Source: Edaphochlamys debaryana (Eukaryota; Chlorophyta; Chlorophyceae; Chlamydomonadales). Taken from it: a DNA stretch of 64,000 nucleotides. Below, one piece after another: positions 15,904 through 27,100 of this stretch. The notes under the pieces are model-generated. The model saw only the letters and a program-made list of their open reading frames with translations. It did no database searches and was not told the DNA's origin. Each line of letters opens with the position of its first letter. Position 1 is the stretch's first letter. The stretch lies in NCBI GenBank assembly GCA_016858145.1, contig JAEHOE010000010.1, positions 1,550,001-1,614,000 on the forward strand, given 5' to 3'. The position numbers were made by a program, and so were the translations under genes.

Positions 15904-17636
15904 TCAGCGCGGGTTGCGGGCAATCTCCACAAGTAGCCGGCGGCCGTTCCAGTCGCGACCGTTCATGTCCCGAGCAGCCTGGAAGGAAGGAAGGGGGGAT
16001 GGGGGGGCGAGGGTTTGGCATACCGAAACCGCACGCAGCACGTCAAAGCCCAGCACCTGCCGCAGAGCCGCCCCAGCCGCTGGCCGCTGCACGAGTGCCA
16101 CTCCCCCAGCTCCCCACCACCGCCCATTCACGCCCCTTTCCCTCCCTTTCCGCTCCGGTCCCCTACCTCCCCTACCCACCCCCTACCCCCATCCCCCTCC
16201 CTACCCGACCCCCTCCGCCCTGGCCTCCCCGTTCCCCTGCCCCCCTCCCCCCCCTGCTCACGTCCTCCGCCTCCTCCTCCGCCGACATGCCCACGAAGGC
16301 GAAGCCCCGCGACTCCCCCGAGGCGGGGTGCCGCACCACCCGCGCCTCCTTCACGCGGCCGTAGCGGGAGAAGCGCTCCTCCAGGTCCTGGGGGTTGGGG
16401 GAGAGGCGGGTGGGGGGTGGAGGGGCGTGGATTGTAGGGGCAGGGCTGGAGGAAGGGGAAGCCCAAAGCAGCGAGAGATGTGCGGGGAAGGGGGAGGGAG
16501 AGGGGGCGCGTACTATGCGCCGAAGGTTGGTCCGCTCGGGCGGCGTGACTTGTGGGAAGAGGGGCTCGACGGGAGCGCCCGCGCCAGACGGTCAGGCCAT
16601 GTCAGCCGCCGGGCAGCCAGTCCCCAGCACTGCACGGCCTGTACCTGCATCTGACCACGCAAACACCACCCCTCCTGTCGCTGCACCTCCTCTCTCCGCC
16701 GCCCCTGCCCCTGCCCTCGCCCGCTGCTGAGGGGCCAACGCGGTCGCTGCACGCCTCTTGCCCCCCTCTACGCTCCCCCCTCCCCCGCTCCCCAGCCACT
16801 GCTCTAGCTGCATTCCTTTTGCAGCCCCCCGCCGCCACGCATGGACCACCTCCCCAGCCCTTAGGCAGCCCCCCGTCCCACTCAAGCACGGGCCGCCTCC
16901 CCAGCTCTCCGGCACCCCCGCCCCCTCTCCTCACCCGCTCGTTCACGTGGAAGTGAATGCCAGCCACGAAGAGCTGAGTGCCCACGCGGGGGGGCGTGCG
17001 GCCGGCGGGGGGCAGGCCGTAGCGCACCGCGGGGGAGCGAGACCTGGGGGAGGGCCGTGTGGGTAGCGTTGGGTGGGCTGCCGATGGGAGCCGAAGCCCG
17101 AGAATGATGCCGAGTCACCGGTTTGATTAGCGACATTGGCCACGTAGGCTTCGACCTAGAGCGGCATGGCGGGACAACCAGACTCGCGGCCCAATCCATC
17201 CCTACCATCCCGCCCTAATCGCCACCCCACCCCGCCGCCGGCCCACCTGCCGCCCCGGGGCCGATCCCGCGAGCGTGACCGGGAGCGCCGGCGGTCCCTG
17301 CGGAGGAGAGTGGCGGAAGTCAACACCTCTGGGATGGCACATGCCGAGATCCCGAAGCCGCCCCTCAAAAAGGACCCGCCTGCTACGCGAGCGGCTCCGC
17401 CGGCGGTCACGGCTGCGGCTGCGGCTTCGTCGCCGCTCGTCGCGGGCGCGTCGGTCGGGACTGCGCGACCGCTTGGGCTCTTCCCGCCTTGGCGAGCGGC
17501 TGCTGCGCCGAACAGGCGATCGTGCAGGTGATCGCTTGGGCGAGGCCGATCGCTTCCGCACGGGCGAAGCCGACCGCTTCCGCACGGGCGAGGCCTGCAC
17601 GCAAATTGAGGATGCGACTTTGCTCGCAGCTTGCAT
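15904..17636 (-). CDS. SR-type RNA-binding protein, N-terminal RS domain plus one RRM (Tra2/SR45a-like)
   Basis: Likely nuclear splicing regulator. Exons in gene order: 17380-17636, 17247-17297, 16935-17043, 16262-16387, 15904-15978; 618 nt, 205 aa. Residues ~15-115 are a dense Arg/Ser domain with RSASPVRK-type repeats, then SRSRSRD blocks. One RRM follows at about residues 115-205: RNP2-like LFVAGI, and RNP1 SRGFAFV. The protein stops just after the RRM, whereas Tra2 proteins usually have a second RS domain. Intron 1 is only 82 nt. Keeping the frame there requires a GC donor (CAG|GCGGGT), because the nearby GT gives the wrong phase. The start at 17636 is the Met nearest the RS domain; an in-frame Met also exists at 17708. 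Confidence 0.82.
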
Positions 17637-19341
17637 TTTGTCCTTCCGAAAGCACTGTTGAATAGCAACATGCTGGTCGAGCTCATGGCAGCTGCCTAGG
17701 CAGCTCAAGGTTTGGCCGCCGCTTCGCGCGTTCTTGCATTTACGCAGCTCTCACCTCGCGCGACCGCGAAGGAGGTGGTGACTTATCTCGTTCGGGTGAT
17801 CCCATTTTGGTGTATGGGAGTGCAGGGGGCGCAGGCTCCGCTCATGTCCCGGCGCCCGGTCCTCCGTCGTGCAGCTCCCCCGGCACGTGTGCGCGGGGCC
17901 AGAGGGGGGAAGCGCCACCGGGAGTCAGACGTCCACAACCAGCGCCTGCAGACGTCGGACGGGCGTCAGCGACCCAAATGCCAGCATGCGGCTTCACGTT
18001 TTTGGGTACGTCAACGCCCCCAGCCTACGCCCTACCAAGCAGTTCAGGGCCTGGTGCCCCACACCTGCGTTTCCCCCGCCCCAGGCGGCACCTGGCAAGC
18101 TAGCACGGGGGCTGCCCCACGCGGGCGGGTGCCGTCCTTCCACGTACCCAGGTCAGGCCACTGCCTGCAGGAGCCAGGGTGCGGACAGCGGTCCACCCAC
18201 AGGTGCAACACTGGGAAGGGCGCGGAGAGCAGAGCAGGCCGTGTGGCATTGCGCGACGAGGGCTCAAGGCCACCTGGGGCTTGCCCGTTCAAGTGGCTGC
18301 CCAGTGCACGGGGTGTGATGCCTGGTGGGCTCTTTCTCGGCCCAACTCGACCAGTGAGGATGGACGAACGCACGCAACTGTGTGAATGTCCCCCACCAAG
18401 CAAGCGGAGGTGCCCCCAATTGTCCCGCGAGCTGGCATCACATGCCACCGCGGCGATGTACTAGTGTGTCTGGGGCAGCGCTCTGGAACCGTCGAGGGGG
18501 TGTGACCGCGGACAACGGTGCGTGCCGGGCCCAGGGTGTGACCCGATGGTGTGAGAATGTTCAACGCCGTGAGGGGCTCATCGGCCCCGCTCCCGCACTA
18601 ATCACGTACTGCATAAATCTGCAGGTTGATCGCTGGCGGGGGCGAACGTGCGGGCAAGGAGCGATATCTCGGGCTTCGGGCGGGGCGGGGTGCCGGGTAG
18701 GTACCAGTCACAGGCCCACGCATGCCGAACTGTGTGAGGTCGCCGACCACCGCCCTTGCACGCCGCGTGCCCCACATTGCATTGGGTGAGGCGCCAAGAC
18801 AGAAGCTGGCGAATAACGCGGCCCCAAGCCGGCGTGGCGAGCCGTCCCGAATGTGTACGTCCTGATTGTGCGCTCGCTCCGCTCATTCGCCCTACTAGCG
18901 CTCACACCTTCCCAGCGAGCGTAACCGACGCGAATCACAGGGCACTATCACAAAGTCAACCGGCACAGCCCCTTAGCCCAAGCACAGACAGTGGTGTTGT
19001 GACTCCACGCTAGGCGTCGCCCGAGCGCAGCTCGACCTGACACTTCAACACTAATTATCTACGAGGTCCCGGGCACCGACTGGCAAGGCATTTGGTTAGG
19101 TGCTTGGCCGTCTCGCGGAGCTCGAGTGGAAACCCCGTAGCGTACTCACAGCTACCCGGGCTCTACCTAGGGCTACTGCGCATTTCCATTAGCGCCTGTC
19201 AGCGCTTTTGCAGCGCTCCTAGCGGGAGTCCAGCAAGGAGCCGAACCTGCGCTTCGGGATTGCCCCGGAGCGCACCAGTGTCGTCGTAGGCTCGGACAAA
19301 TAGCACCCACGGCGCAAACGCGAGGCCGCTCCGGCGGCAGC
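17637..19341. other. Upstream region between SR-protein gene and AP2 gene
   Basis: About 1.7 kb between two divergently oriented genes. It holds open frames up to 250 aa (17712-18464) with mixed composition and no recognisable domain, so no gene is called. The last 131 bp (19211-19341) belong to the block that is copied at 23397. Confidence 0.45.
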
Positions 19342-22300
19342 ATGCGCGGCCGCGGAGCTCAGGTGGATGAGGACTACGAGCTGGGGGCCGAGGAGGACCG
19401 AGGGGGCTCAAGCGACAAACCCCTTTCCAGCAAGTTCAGGGGCGTATGCTGGAATCGCAAGGTAAGGAGGTGGCCGTGGACGGCCGCGGAGGCAGCCTAC
19501 GAGTGCGTTGCTCGCCCGACCGTTGCGCCTCCACCTTCTGAGCTTCTACTCCCGCGGCCCCGGCACCTAGCTACCCCGCCGGTCAGCCCTACCCGGCTTA
19601 GCCACCCACCAACTCACGACATCCCACGCCGCGCCCCGCCCACAGAACCGGCGGTGGCAGGCTGCCATCAACTCCGGGGGCAAGTATGTCTACCTGGTGA
19701 GTCCCGGCCCACGTGTTCCCTGCCACGTCATCCTCCCCAGGGGATAGGGCTAGGGGCCCACGGGCTGGGGTGGGGCTGCCAGCAACGTGGGGCCCATTGG
19801 GGGGGGCTGGGCCGAGGGCCGAGGAGGGGAGTAGACCAGCCGGGCGCGAGGCTCGGGGGTCCAATCGTTAGTATACGGTCCGCGTCTGGAGGCGAGTGGG
19901 CCAGTTGGGGGTACCGGTACAGGCCGGCAGACTAATGTGGGTGGATTGGAGGCGCGACGCGTGCGGCGCTGTGTGGAAGCGCAGCAGAGTCCTCGGGGCG
20001 GGGCTCTGGACGGGCAGGTGTACCTTAGGCTCTCGCGCCCTTGGCCTCGAGACCCCCAACCTCCAGCGCCCACCCCGCTGCCTGCCTCCACCTGCCCCCA
20101 GCTCAACCTCCTCCCCCCGCCCTCCCCCTCCCCGACTTCCCATCACGCCAGGGCTCGTTCCTTGAAGAGAAGGAGGCCGCGCGTGCCTTCGATAAGGCCG
20201 CTGTTAAGCTCCGGGGCATGCGAGGTGGGGCCGCGGTGCCTTGTACGGACGGGTGTACGGACGGGTGTACGGTGTACTGGACGCCTCTGCAGAACCCGCT
20301 GATCGAAGTTCGTACATTGCAACATCAGAAGCCACATCCCTCCCTGCTGGGGCGCGCACCTGCCCCCTCCCGTGCTGTACCCCTTGCATGTGCAACAACA
20401 CCCCCAGCTGAACCCTCCCCAACCGCCCCCCCTCCCTCCCCCCCTCCCTCCCCCTGCCCTTCCCTCTGCCCCCTCCCCCCCAGCCAAGCTCAACTTTGCC
20501 TACTCCGAGTACGTGGACGAGCAGGGCAATCTGCTGGACGACCCCAAGATGAGATCCGTCATGTGCAAGATCGAGGCCATACAGGTGGGGGGAGTGGAGG
20601 AGGTGGGGGAGTGGTGGCGGAGGGGGTGAGAGAGGGCGTGCAGCGGCGAACGGGAGCGGTGCACGTGGGCGGGTGGGGGAGTCGTGGCAACACTATGGGT
20701 GGAGGGCGGGGGTTTACCTCCTGGGGTGCACCAGCTGCGTCCTGACGCCCCTCGTGCCCGGCCTGACCCTCCTTCCCTCCGCTCCCTCGCAGGGCGGCGG
20801 CGGCATTGCGGCCGCCAACGATGCCAGCGGCGGGGGCGTCTCCGTCGCCATCCCCATCCCCAACCGGGGCAGCGGCGGCGCGGGCACGGCCGGCGCGGGC
20901 AGCGGCGGCTACAAGTCCGACCTCGCGGCCGACGAAGTGTCGGGCCTCTCGGAGCCGCACCTTCCCCACCAACCCGTGGGGATACTGGTGGGAGACGATT
21001 GCGGCGGAGGCAGCGACGACGGGACGGGAGCGGGGCTGGCGTTGGGGCTGGGGACGGGGGCGGGGGGCCGCGTGTCCAACCAAGGCACGGGGCGGTTGCT
21101 GACGCCGCCCGGAGGGCTGCCGCTTCCGGGGTCGGCGGGGGGAGACGTGGGGCCCAGCGGCAACGGCACGGCGGGGGCGGGTCGGTCCCTGTCGCCTCTC
21201 CTCGGCGGCGGCGGCAAGGGATCTGGGTCGGGCGCGGACGCCGGCGGCGGCGACTGGCGGCTGGGGCAGCCGGCGTCGACGGGCGCGGGCCTGGGCCTGG
21301 GCCTGAGCGGGCCCGACGTGGACCCGCCCCTCTTCAACCACTTTCCGGAGAGCCTGGGCGGGTACGACGGGCCCGAGCCCAACGTCGCGCTGCTGCCGCC
21401 CATGCCCCCTCCGTCACGTGCGCCGCCGCCCTCGGCCCGGCCACGTGGCCCCCTCTCTGGCCACGTGGCCCCCCACCACGCCTCCCACGGGCACCACTCG
21501 TACGCCTCCCACCCGCCGCCGCACCACCACCTGCTCCCGCCCTCGTACGGCAACGGTGGCGGCGGCGGTGGGTACGGCAACGGCGGCGGCGGCCCGCTCG
21601 CGCCGCCGCTCAACCTCGGCCTTCCGCCCTCCGGAGCCGGCTCGCTCTCCCGCCACGGCGTCGGCGCGCCCGCGCCGCCGGCGCCGCCGCCTGCCGCCGC
21701 CGGCGCCATGGGCGGCGGCGTGCAGCGGGCCATCCTGCGGGAGCTCCCCGCCGGATGCAGCCTCGTGGCCTTGGTACCCAACCGATTCGCCAACTCCAAA
21801 GAGGAGATGTGCGGCGCTTTGTACACAGACAACGCGGCGCCTGGGCTGGTCGGATCCAGCGTCTGGACCGGATCCAGCATCATCAAGATGGGCCTGTACG
21901 ACACGGAGCGAGATGCGCGCCAGGCCGCGATCAAGTGCATGCAGCTGTACTGGGCCTTCTGCTCGGATGAGTGGCGCGTGGATTTCTACAACGCCCTGTC
22001 CAGCATGGGCGGCGGGCAGAGCGGCGGCGGCGCCGCCGCTGCCGTAGATCCGTACAACGATCACGGGCCAGTGCCGAGCACCGCCGCGGCGGCGCAGGCG
22101 GCGGCGGCGGTTGCTGCGGGGCAGCTGCAGCAGCAACCGTCGAACGGCGGCGGTTGGGGCGGGCGGCAGGGCGGCGGCGGCCGTACGTCGGGGCACGACG
22201 GGAGCGGCGGCGCGATCTCGCTCGATCACATGGCGGCGCACGGGCACGGGCACGGGCTGGCGGCGCACTCACCATCCCAACCGCACCAATCCCAGGCCCA

Positions 22301-22778
22301 GCCGGCGGGGCATTCCAACGGCGGCGGCGGCGCGGGTTCGCTAGGGTTCTACCGCTCCTCCGGCGGCGGCGGCAGCGGCGGCAGCGGCCTCGGCGACCTG
22401 CTCCTCGAGGGCGGCACCTCCGCCGCCGCTGCCTCCCAGCAGGCAGGCATTAGCGAGCTCTTCCAATACATGTCCAGCTTCAACCGCAAGAGCAGCGACG
22501 GCGACGGCGGCGGCAGCGACGGCGGCCAGCCTGGCGGCGGCGGCGGCAGCGTGCTGGGCAAGCGCTCCGCCGCCGACGATGACGTACGGTACGACCACGA
22601 CGGCGAGCCGGAGGCGAAGCGCGGCTGCTCGGAGCTGGGCCTGGCCCTGGGCCTGGGTGGGCCCGAGGCGGACCTTGGCGGCGGCGGCGGCGGGCCCGGT
22701 GAGGGCCGCGCGGCACACCGGCTGACGCTGGATGCGCTCATGGTCAAGCAGCTCCAACACGCGGCGGCAGGGCTGTGA
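19342..22778 (+). CDS. AP2-domain transcription factor
   Basis: Predicted nuclear DNA-binding regulator with one AP2 domain. Exons 19342-19461, 19646-19696, 20152-20224, 20484-20584, 20793-22778; 2331 nt, 776 aa. The AP2 domain spans about residues 31-96 across four exons: KFRGVCWNRK, RRWQAAIN, YVYLGSFLEEKEAARAFDKAA, then LNFAYSEY. Exon 5 encodes a long Gly/Ser/His/Pro-rich region. Inside it, at about 21720-22000, is one compact, less biased block (begins VQRAILRELP, ends near YWAFCSDEWRVDFYNAL) that I do not recognise; it may be a second conserved domain. LxLxL stretches (LGLALGLG near the C-terminus) resemble the plant EAR repression motif. The start Met was chosen because it lies just upstream of the AP2 domain and is retained in the duplicate at 23528. 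Target genes are unknown. Confidence 0.88.
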
Positions 22779-23351
22779 GATCACGGATCGGGCCGGATGG
22801 CGGGGATCTGGATCTGGATCCCAATTGATTGAGTGTTGGGCTGAGGGCTGCATGCTAGGGGCCTGAATTGAGGCGGCAGGAGCAGGAGGTGGCAGTGTGA
22901 GGAGGGGCAGGGCTGCGTGGCTGGGGATGGATGCAGTCCGATCTCGCGCCATGTGTTGTTTGGTGTGGTCCAAGGCTTTCTTGTGTCTGCGTTTTAAGGT
23001 GCTGGGCCCTCTTCGCTGGGTCTGGCGTGATGCGGGAGCGGCGAGAGGGGTGCGGGGTTGCGCCGGGGGCAGGGGCGCGGGGGGAAGCAGGCTGCGCGGG
23101 TACTGATACTCTATGTGGGGGAGGTGTGGGGGGGGGACGGATGACATCAGGGCTACGATGCTAAAGGGCAGGGGCGAAGGCGCCGCCTAGCTAGGAAGAA
23201 ATGTGCTGAGTGGGCGCTATGATGGCAGGGCATGTGACGCATCACCCAGGGTCGTACTGCAACATGTCTATTGGCACCGCGCGGGGCGAAGCTTGGGGTG
23301 CCGATGGACCCCAGAAGGGGATTGCCGTACGCATGGGCAAAGGAGTTGCGT

Positions 23352-23356
23352 TGTAA
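23352..23356 (+). terminator. Possible polyadenylation signal TGTAA of the AP2 gene
   Basis: TGTAA is the usual nuclear poly(A) signal in volvocine algae. This is the first good copy seen downstream of the AP2 stop codon; it would give a 3' UTR of roughly 590 nt, ending just before the duplicated block. The sequence alone does not prove use. Confidence 0.35.
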
Positions 23357-23396
23357 GTTGCACCTTGGCGCGCTGAGACCGACTCTCCAGTCTGTG

Positions 23397-23832
23397 CAGC
23401 GCTCCTAGCGGGAGTCCAGCAAGGAGCCGAACCTGCGCTTCGGGATTGCCCCGGAGCGCACCAGTGTCGTCGTAGGCTCGGACAAATAGCACCCACGGCG
23501 CAAACGCGAGGCCGCTCCGGCGGCAGCATGCGCGGCCGCGGAGCTCAGGTGGATGAGGACTACGAGCTGGGGGCCGAGGAGGACCGAGGGGGCTCAAGCG
23601 ACAAGCCCCTTTCCAGCAAGTTCAGGGGCGTATGCTGGAATCGCAAGGTAAGGAGGTGGCCGTGAACGGCCGGAACCAGCCTACGAGTGCGTTGCTCGCC
23701 CGACCGTTGCGCCTCCACCTTCTGAGCTTCTACTCCCGCGGCCCCGGCACCTAGCTACCCCGCCGGTCAGCCCTACCCGGCTTAGCCACCCACCCACTTA
23801 TGACACCCTCACGCCGCGCCCCGCCCCACATG
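23397..23832 (+). pseudogene. Duplicated 5' end of the AP2 gene (leader, exon 1, intron 1)
   Basis: This block matches 19211-19645 almost base for base: upstream leader, ATG, the whole first exon (start of the AP2 domain) and nearly all of intron 1. It stops at the intron's 3' end, so exon 2 is missing and the AP2 domain is cut after WNRK. Differences are few, mainly a small change near GGCCG after the donor and near the right end. The LINE 3' region begins directly after it. It could still provide promoter and first-exon activity, but no downstream partner exon is visible. Confidence 0.85.
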
Positions 23833-24112
23833 ATTGGCATCACCCAGAGTCACACTTCTGCTGGCGACGTGTGGGGCGCTTGGGGTGCCGTACAGATAGG
23901 CGCTGACCTGAATAAGCATGGACAGGATGCGATGGTTACAGCAGGAACCGCCTCCAGAAGGGGAGGGGTTGAGCGAGAGCGCCACCTACTGGGTGTGCCA
24001 CCTGCACACCGACACCCACGCAACGTGACTGACTTTCGGTCGTCACACCACGTTGCTAGGGTCGGGCCCGTAGAGCCCCCCTCAGTACTATTCCACTAAT
24101 TCCGCTGTGCCT

Positions 24113-27100
24113 TTAATCATCGTCAATCAAGGCCAGGACGCCTGGGGGCTCCTGCACAGTCAATCTGCCACCTGAGACTCGCAGGAAAGGGTGGTCCGCC
24201 GGTATTGTCTCCCAGCCACTTGGTGGCCTGAGCGCAGCAAAAGAGTGAAGCGCTCCCCAAAACTCAGCTGACACCAACACACGTCCACGGTTCAGCACCC
24301 CGAGGCGATTCCCATTCTCCCTTGTCGCGTATAGATATCGGCGTCCCTTCTCCATGGCTGTCGTGGCTGCAAGACACACCACATCCCACACTCTCTGGTC
24401 AACTCCCTCCGTTGGTCGAGCCAGCCAAAGATTGAACCGGCGAAGTGGCCAGGTCCATGGCATGCCCTGCTCGCCCCCTGGACACGCGCACATCTCATCA
24501 ACCAGGCCCTCAGCCAAGTAGCATTTCCAAAAGTGGTGCAATCTGTCCCCTCCGTGCATCGCAATCTCACATGGGCACGTGGCCGTTCCTTCATGTGCCG
24601 AAAAGCCAGTAAAGCCGTTGAGCGCCAAGCGCCAGAAAGCTTCCTTCCACACGTTCTCCCAGCGCAGGGCCCACAGCCTGCGCAAGGTGGCTTGTAGGTC
24701 CAACAGGTCTGACTCGTCCCCTACCCCACCACTCAGCGCCTCTGCCACAAAATTCAAATGCTTGCCTTTCACATACTCAAAAGCGGGCTCCATCTGCAGG
24801 GCCGTGGCCAAGCTCACCGACAGCCTAGCCGCTGACACAAGCGTCTGTCCGATCCGCCAACCTATGCATCCCAAGAGTTCTTTCCATGCCTCCTCCTCTG
24901 GGCAGGCCAAGTCCGGGTTCTCTTCCACCTCCGTTGCTGCTTGCACCCACGGTACGGGAATATGGCCCATCAAGCTATCGATCCTCCCTAGGAGCGCAGG
25001 GCCATTGCGTAGCGCTGCGGGTAGAGACTCATACCCCCCTCGTCCCCACAGACCAACTACGATGTTCTCTTTCACCTTCCTTGAGCACTCGCTCCTAGCC
25101 ATCGGTGGCAGCCTGCCCCCCTGGGCTCCACTGAGCCCCGCCCTTGCTCCCGCCCCTGCCCTATAGGCTCTTACTAGTTGGCCAACGGTCCTCAATTCAT
25201 TGATACCCATCAGGTCCGCATACATGCTTTCCAGCCCCCCACGGCCCGCTGCTGCGGGTCTGAGGGCCGGATTTCCCCATACTGGCGCGCTGTGTACCCA
25301 CGGCCCCACCGCGGGGCTCTTGATCAACTCAACCCGGGGGAGATGAAGGAGTGCCCCCGTTATCATGTTCAGCGTCGGGCAGGGGCTGTTTGCCGTGGTC
25401 CCCAGCACCTTGGTGGCGGCGTTGGGGCCTGCCCGCTGGGCTGTGAAGAGGCAGAGGGGGTGTACGGCCGGGTGCGTTCGTCGGAGGAGCTCCATTGCGA
25501 CCGTCGGCCACACTGGCCTGAAGCGGAGGAGGTTCGGGCAGCTGCCCAGCACGCAGCGTGTCGCCAGCACCGCTTGTCGGGCCCGTACGTGTTCTACCAC
25601 CGGGAGGAGGCCGAGCCCTCCGTCCTCCGGGGGGACGCACATCGCCTTGTAGCCTATCCCCGGTAGGCGAGCGTGTGGGTTACTGGCGTGTGCCGCCGGC
25701 GTCATGCTGCGGTCCACCATGGCTGCGACCGTGCTGCAGAGTCGCTGCAGCTCGGGCGGGGGGGGGAAAGCGAATTCCAGGTGGTACAGGACCTTGGAGA
25801 TTGCGTAGCCAGAGGCCGTCGACGCTCTCCCAAAGGCTGAAAGATTCAGGGACACCAGCTTGGTTAGAGCCGAGTAGACTCCATCCAGGGCGATGGCCGG
25901 CTTGCACAGGGCGGCGGTGTTGGCGACTGTTACCCCCAGGGTCTTGGCCTTCACGACGGTTCGCAGTGAGGTATCAGGGGGTGGCGGTGCGGGCGGCGGG
26001 CCGGGCGGCGGCTCAGGCGGCGGCGCGGGCGGCAGGCCAGGCGGCGGCGCGGGCGGCAGGCCAGGCGGCGGCGCGGGCGGCGGCTCAGGCGGCGGCGCGG
26101 GCGGCAGGCCAGGCGGCGGCGCGGGCGGCAGGCCAGGCGGCGGCGCGGGCAGCAGGCCAGGCGGCGGCGCGGGCGGCAGGCCAGGCGGCGGCGCGGGCGG
26201 CAGGCCAGGCGGCGGCGCGGGCGGCAGGCCAGGCGGCGGCGCGGGCAGCAGGCCAGGCGGCGGCGCGGGCGGCAGGCCAGGCGGCAGCGCGGGCGGCAGG
26301 CCAGGCGGCAGCGTGGGCGGTGGATCTGGTGGTGGGTCCAGCGCCGGTGCGGGCGGCGGGCCGTGCGGCGGCGCGGGCGGTGGGCCGGGCAGCGGCGCGG
26401 GCAGCGGCGCAGGCGGTGGGATCAGGCCGACGGGGAGCAGCTCCGACTTGCTGGCGTTCAGGCGTTGTCCACTTGCTTGCGCAGAGGTCTCCATGGCTGC
26501 AGCGAAAGCGGCGGCTGTGTTGGGTCGCAAGAATTGCGTGTAGTCGTCTGCGTATTGGGAAGCTCGGAGGACAAGCTGGCGGCCGTTGGGTGAGAGAGCA
26601 ATCTGGAATCCCTGTTTAGCAAGCCACGATAGTAGCGCTTGAGCGGCCGCCAGGTAGAGCAGCGGCGCTAATGGGCAGCCTTGCCGTACCCCTGCTGTTA
26701 TCTCCAGGTGACCTGATACGTCGCCGTTGACTAGGGCCGCGGATCTTGTGCCCTGGTGCAGAAGCCGCACCCACGCCAGGAAGCCATTGCCAACCCCCAG
26801 CGCTTCCAGGCACTCAAACAGGAAGCCCCGGTCCAGCGTGTCGTACGCCTTGTGGAAATCTAGGAAGGCCATGAGCCCCTCCTCACCTGCCACTCTTAGC
26901 AGCTCTGGTGTCAGCTGCATGAGCATGATGTTATCAGCAATCCGTCGACCTGACAGAAAGGCGGTCTGCTCGGGGCTGATAATGGCGGCGAAGGCTGGTT
27001 GCAGGCGGGCTGCCAGGACGCGGGCCAAAGTTCGGTAGTCCGTGTCCAGCAGCGTGATGGGCCTATAGTTGGCGGGCTGGGTTGGGTCGCCTGACTTGAA

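Noticed and set aside
17712..18464. 250-aa plus-strand ORF between the SR-protein and AP2 genes
   Set aside because: No domain is visible, Cys/Arg/Pro content is erratic, and several other frames are equally open there.
25558..26619. 353-aa and 216-aa plus-strand frames rich in Ala/Gly/Arg opposite the LINE
   Set aside because: They are antisense shadows of the reverse transcriptase ORF and its minisatellite; only the minus strand shows RT motifs.
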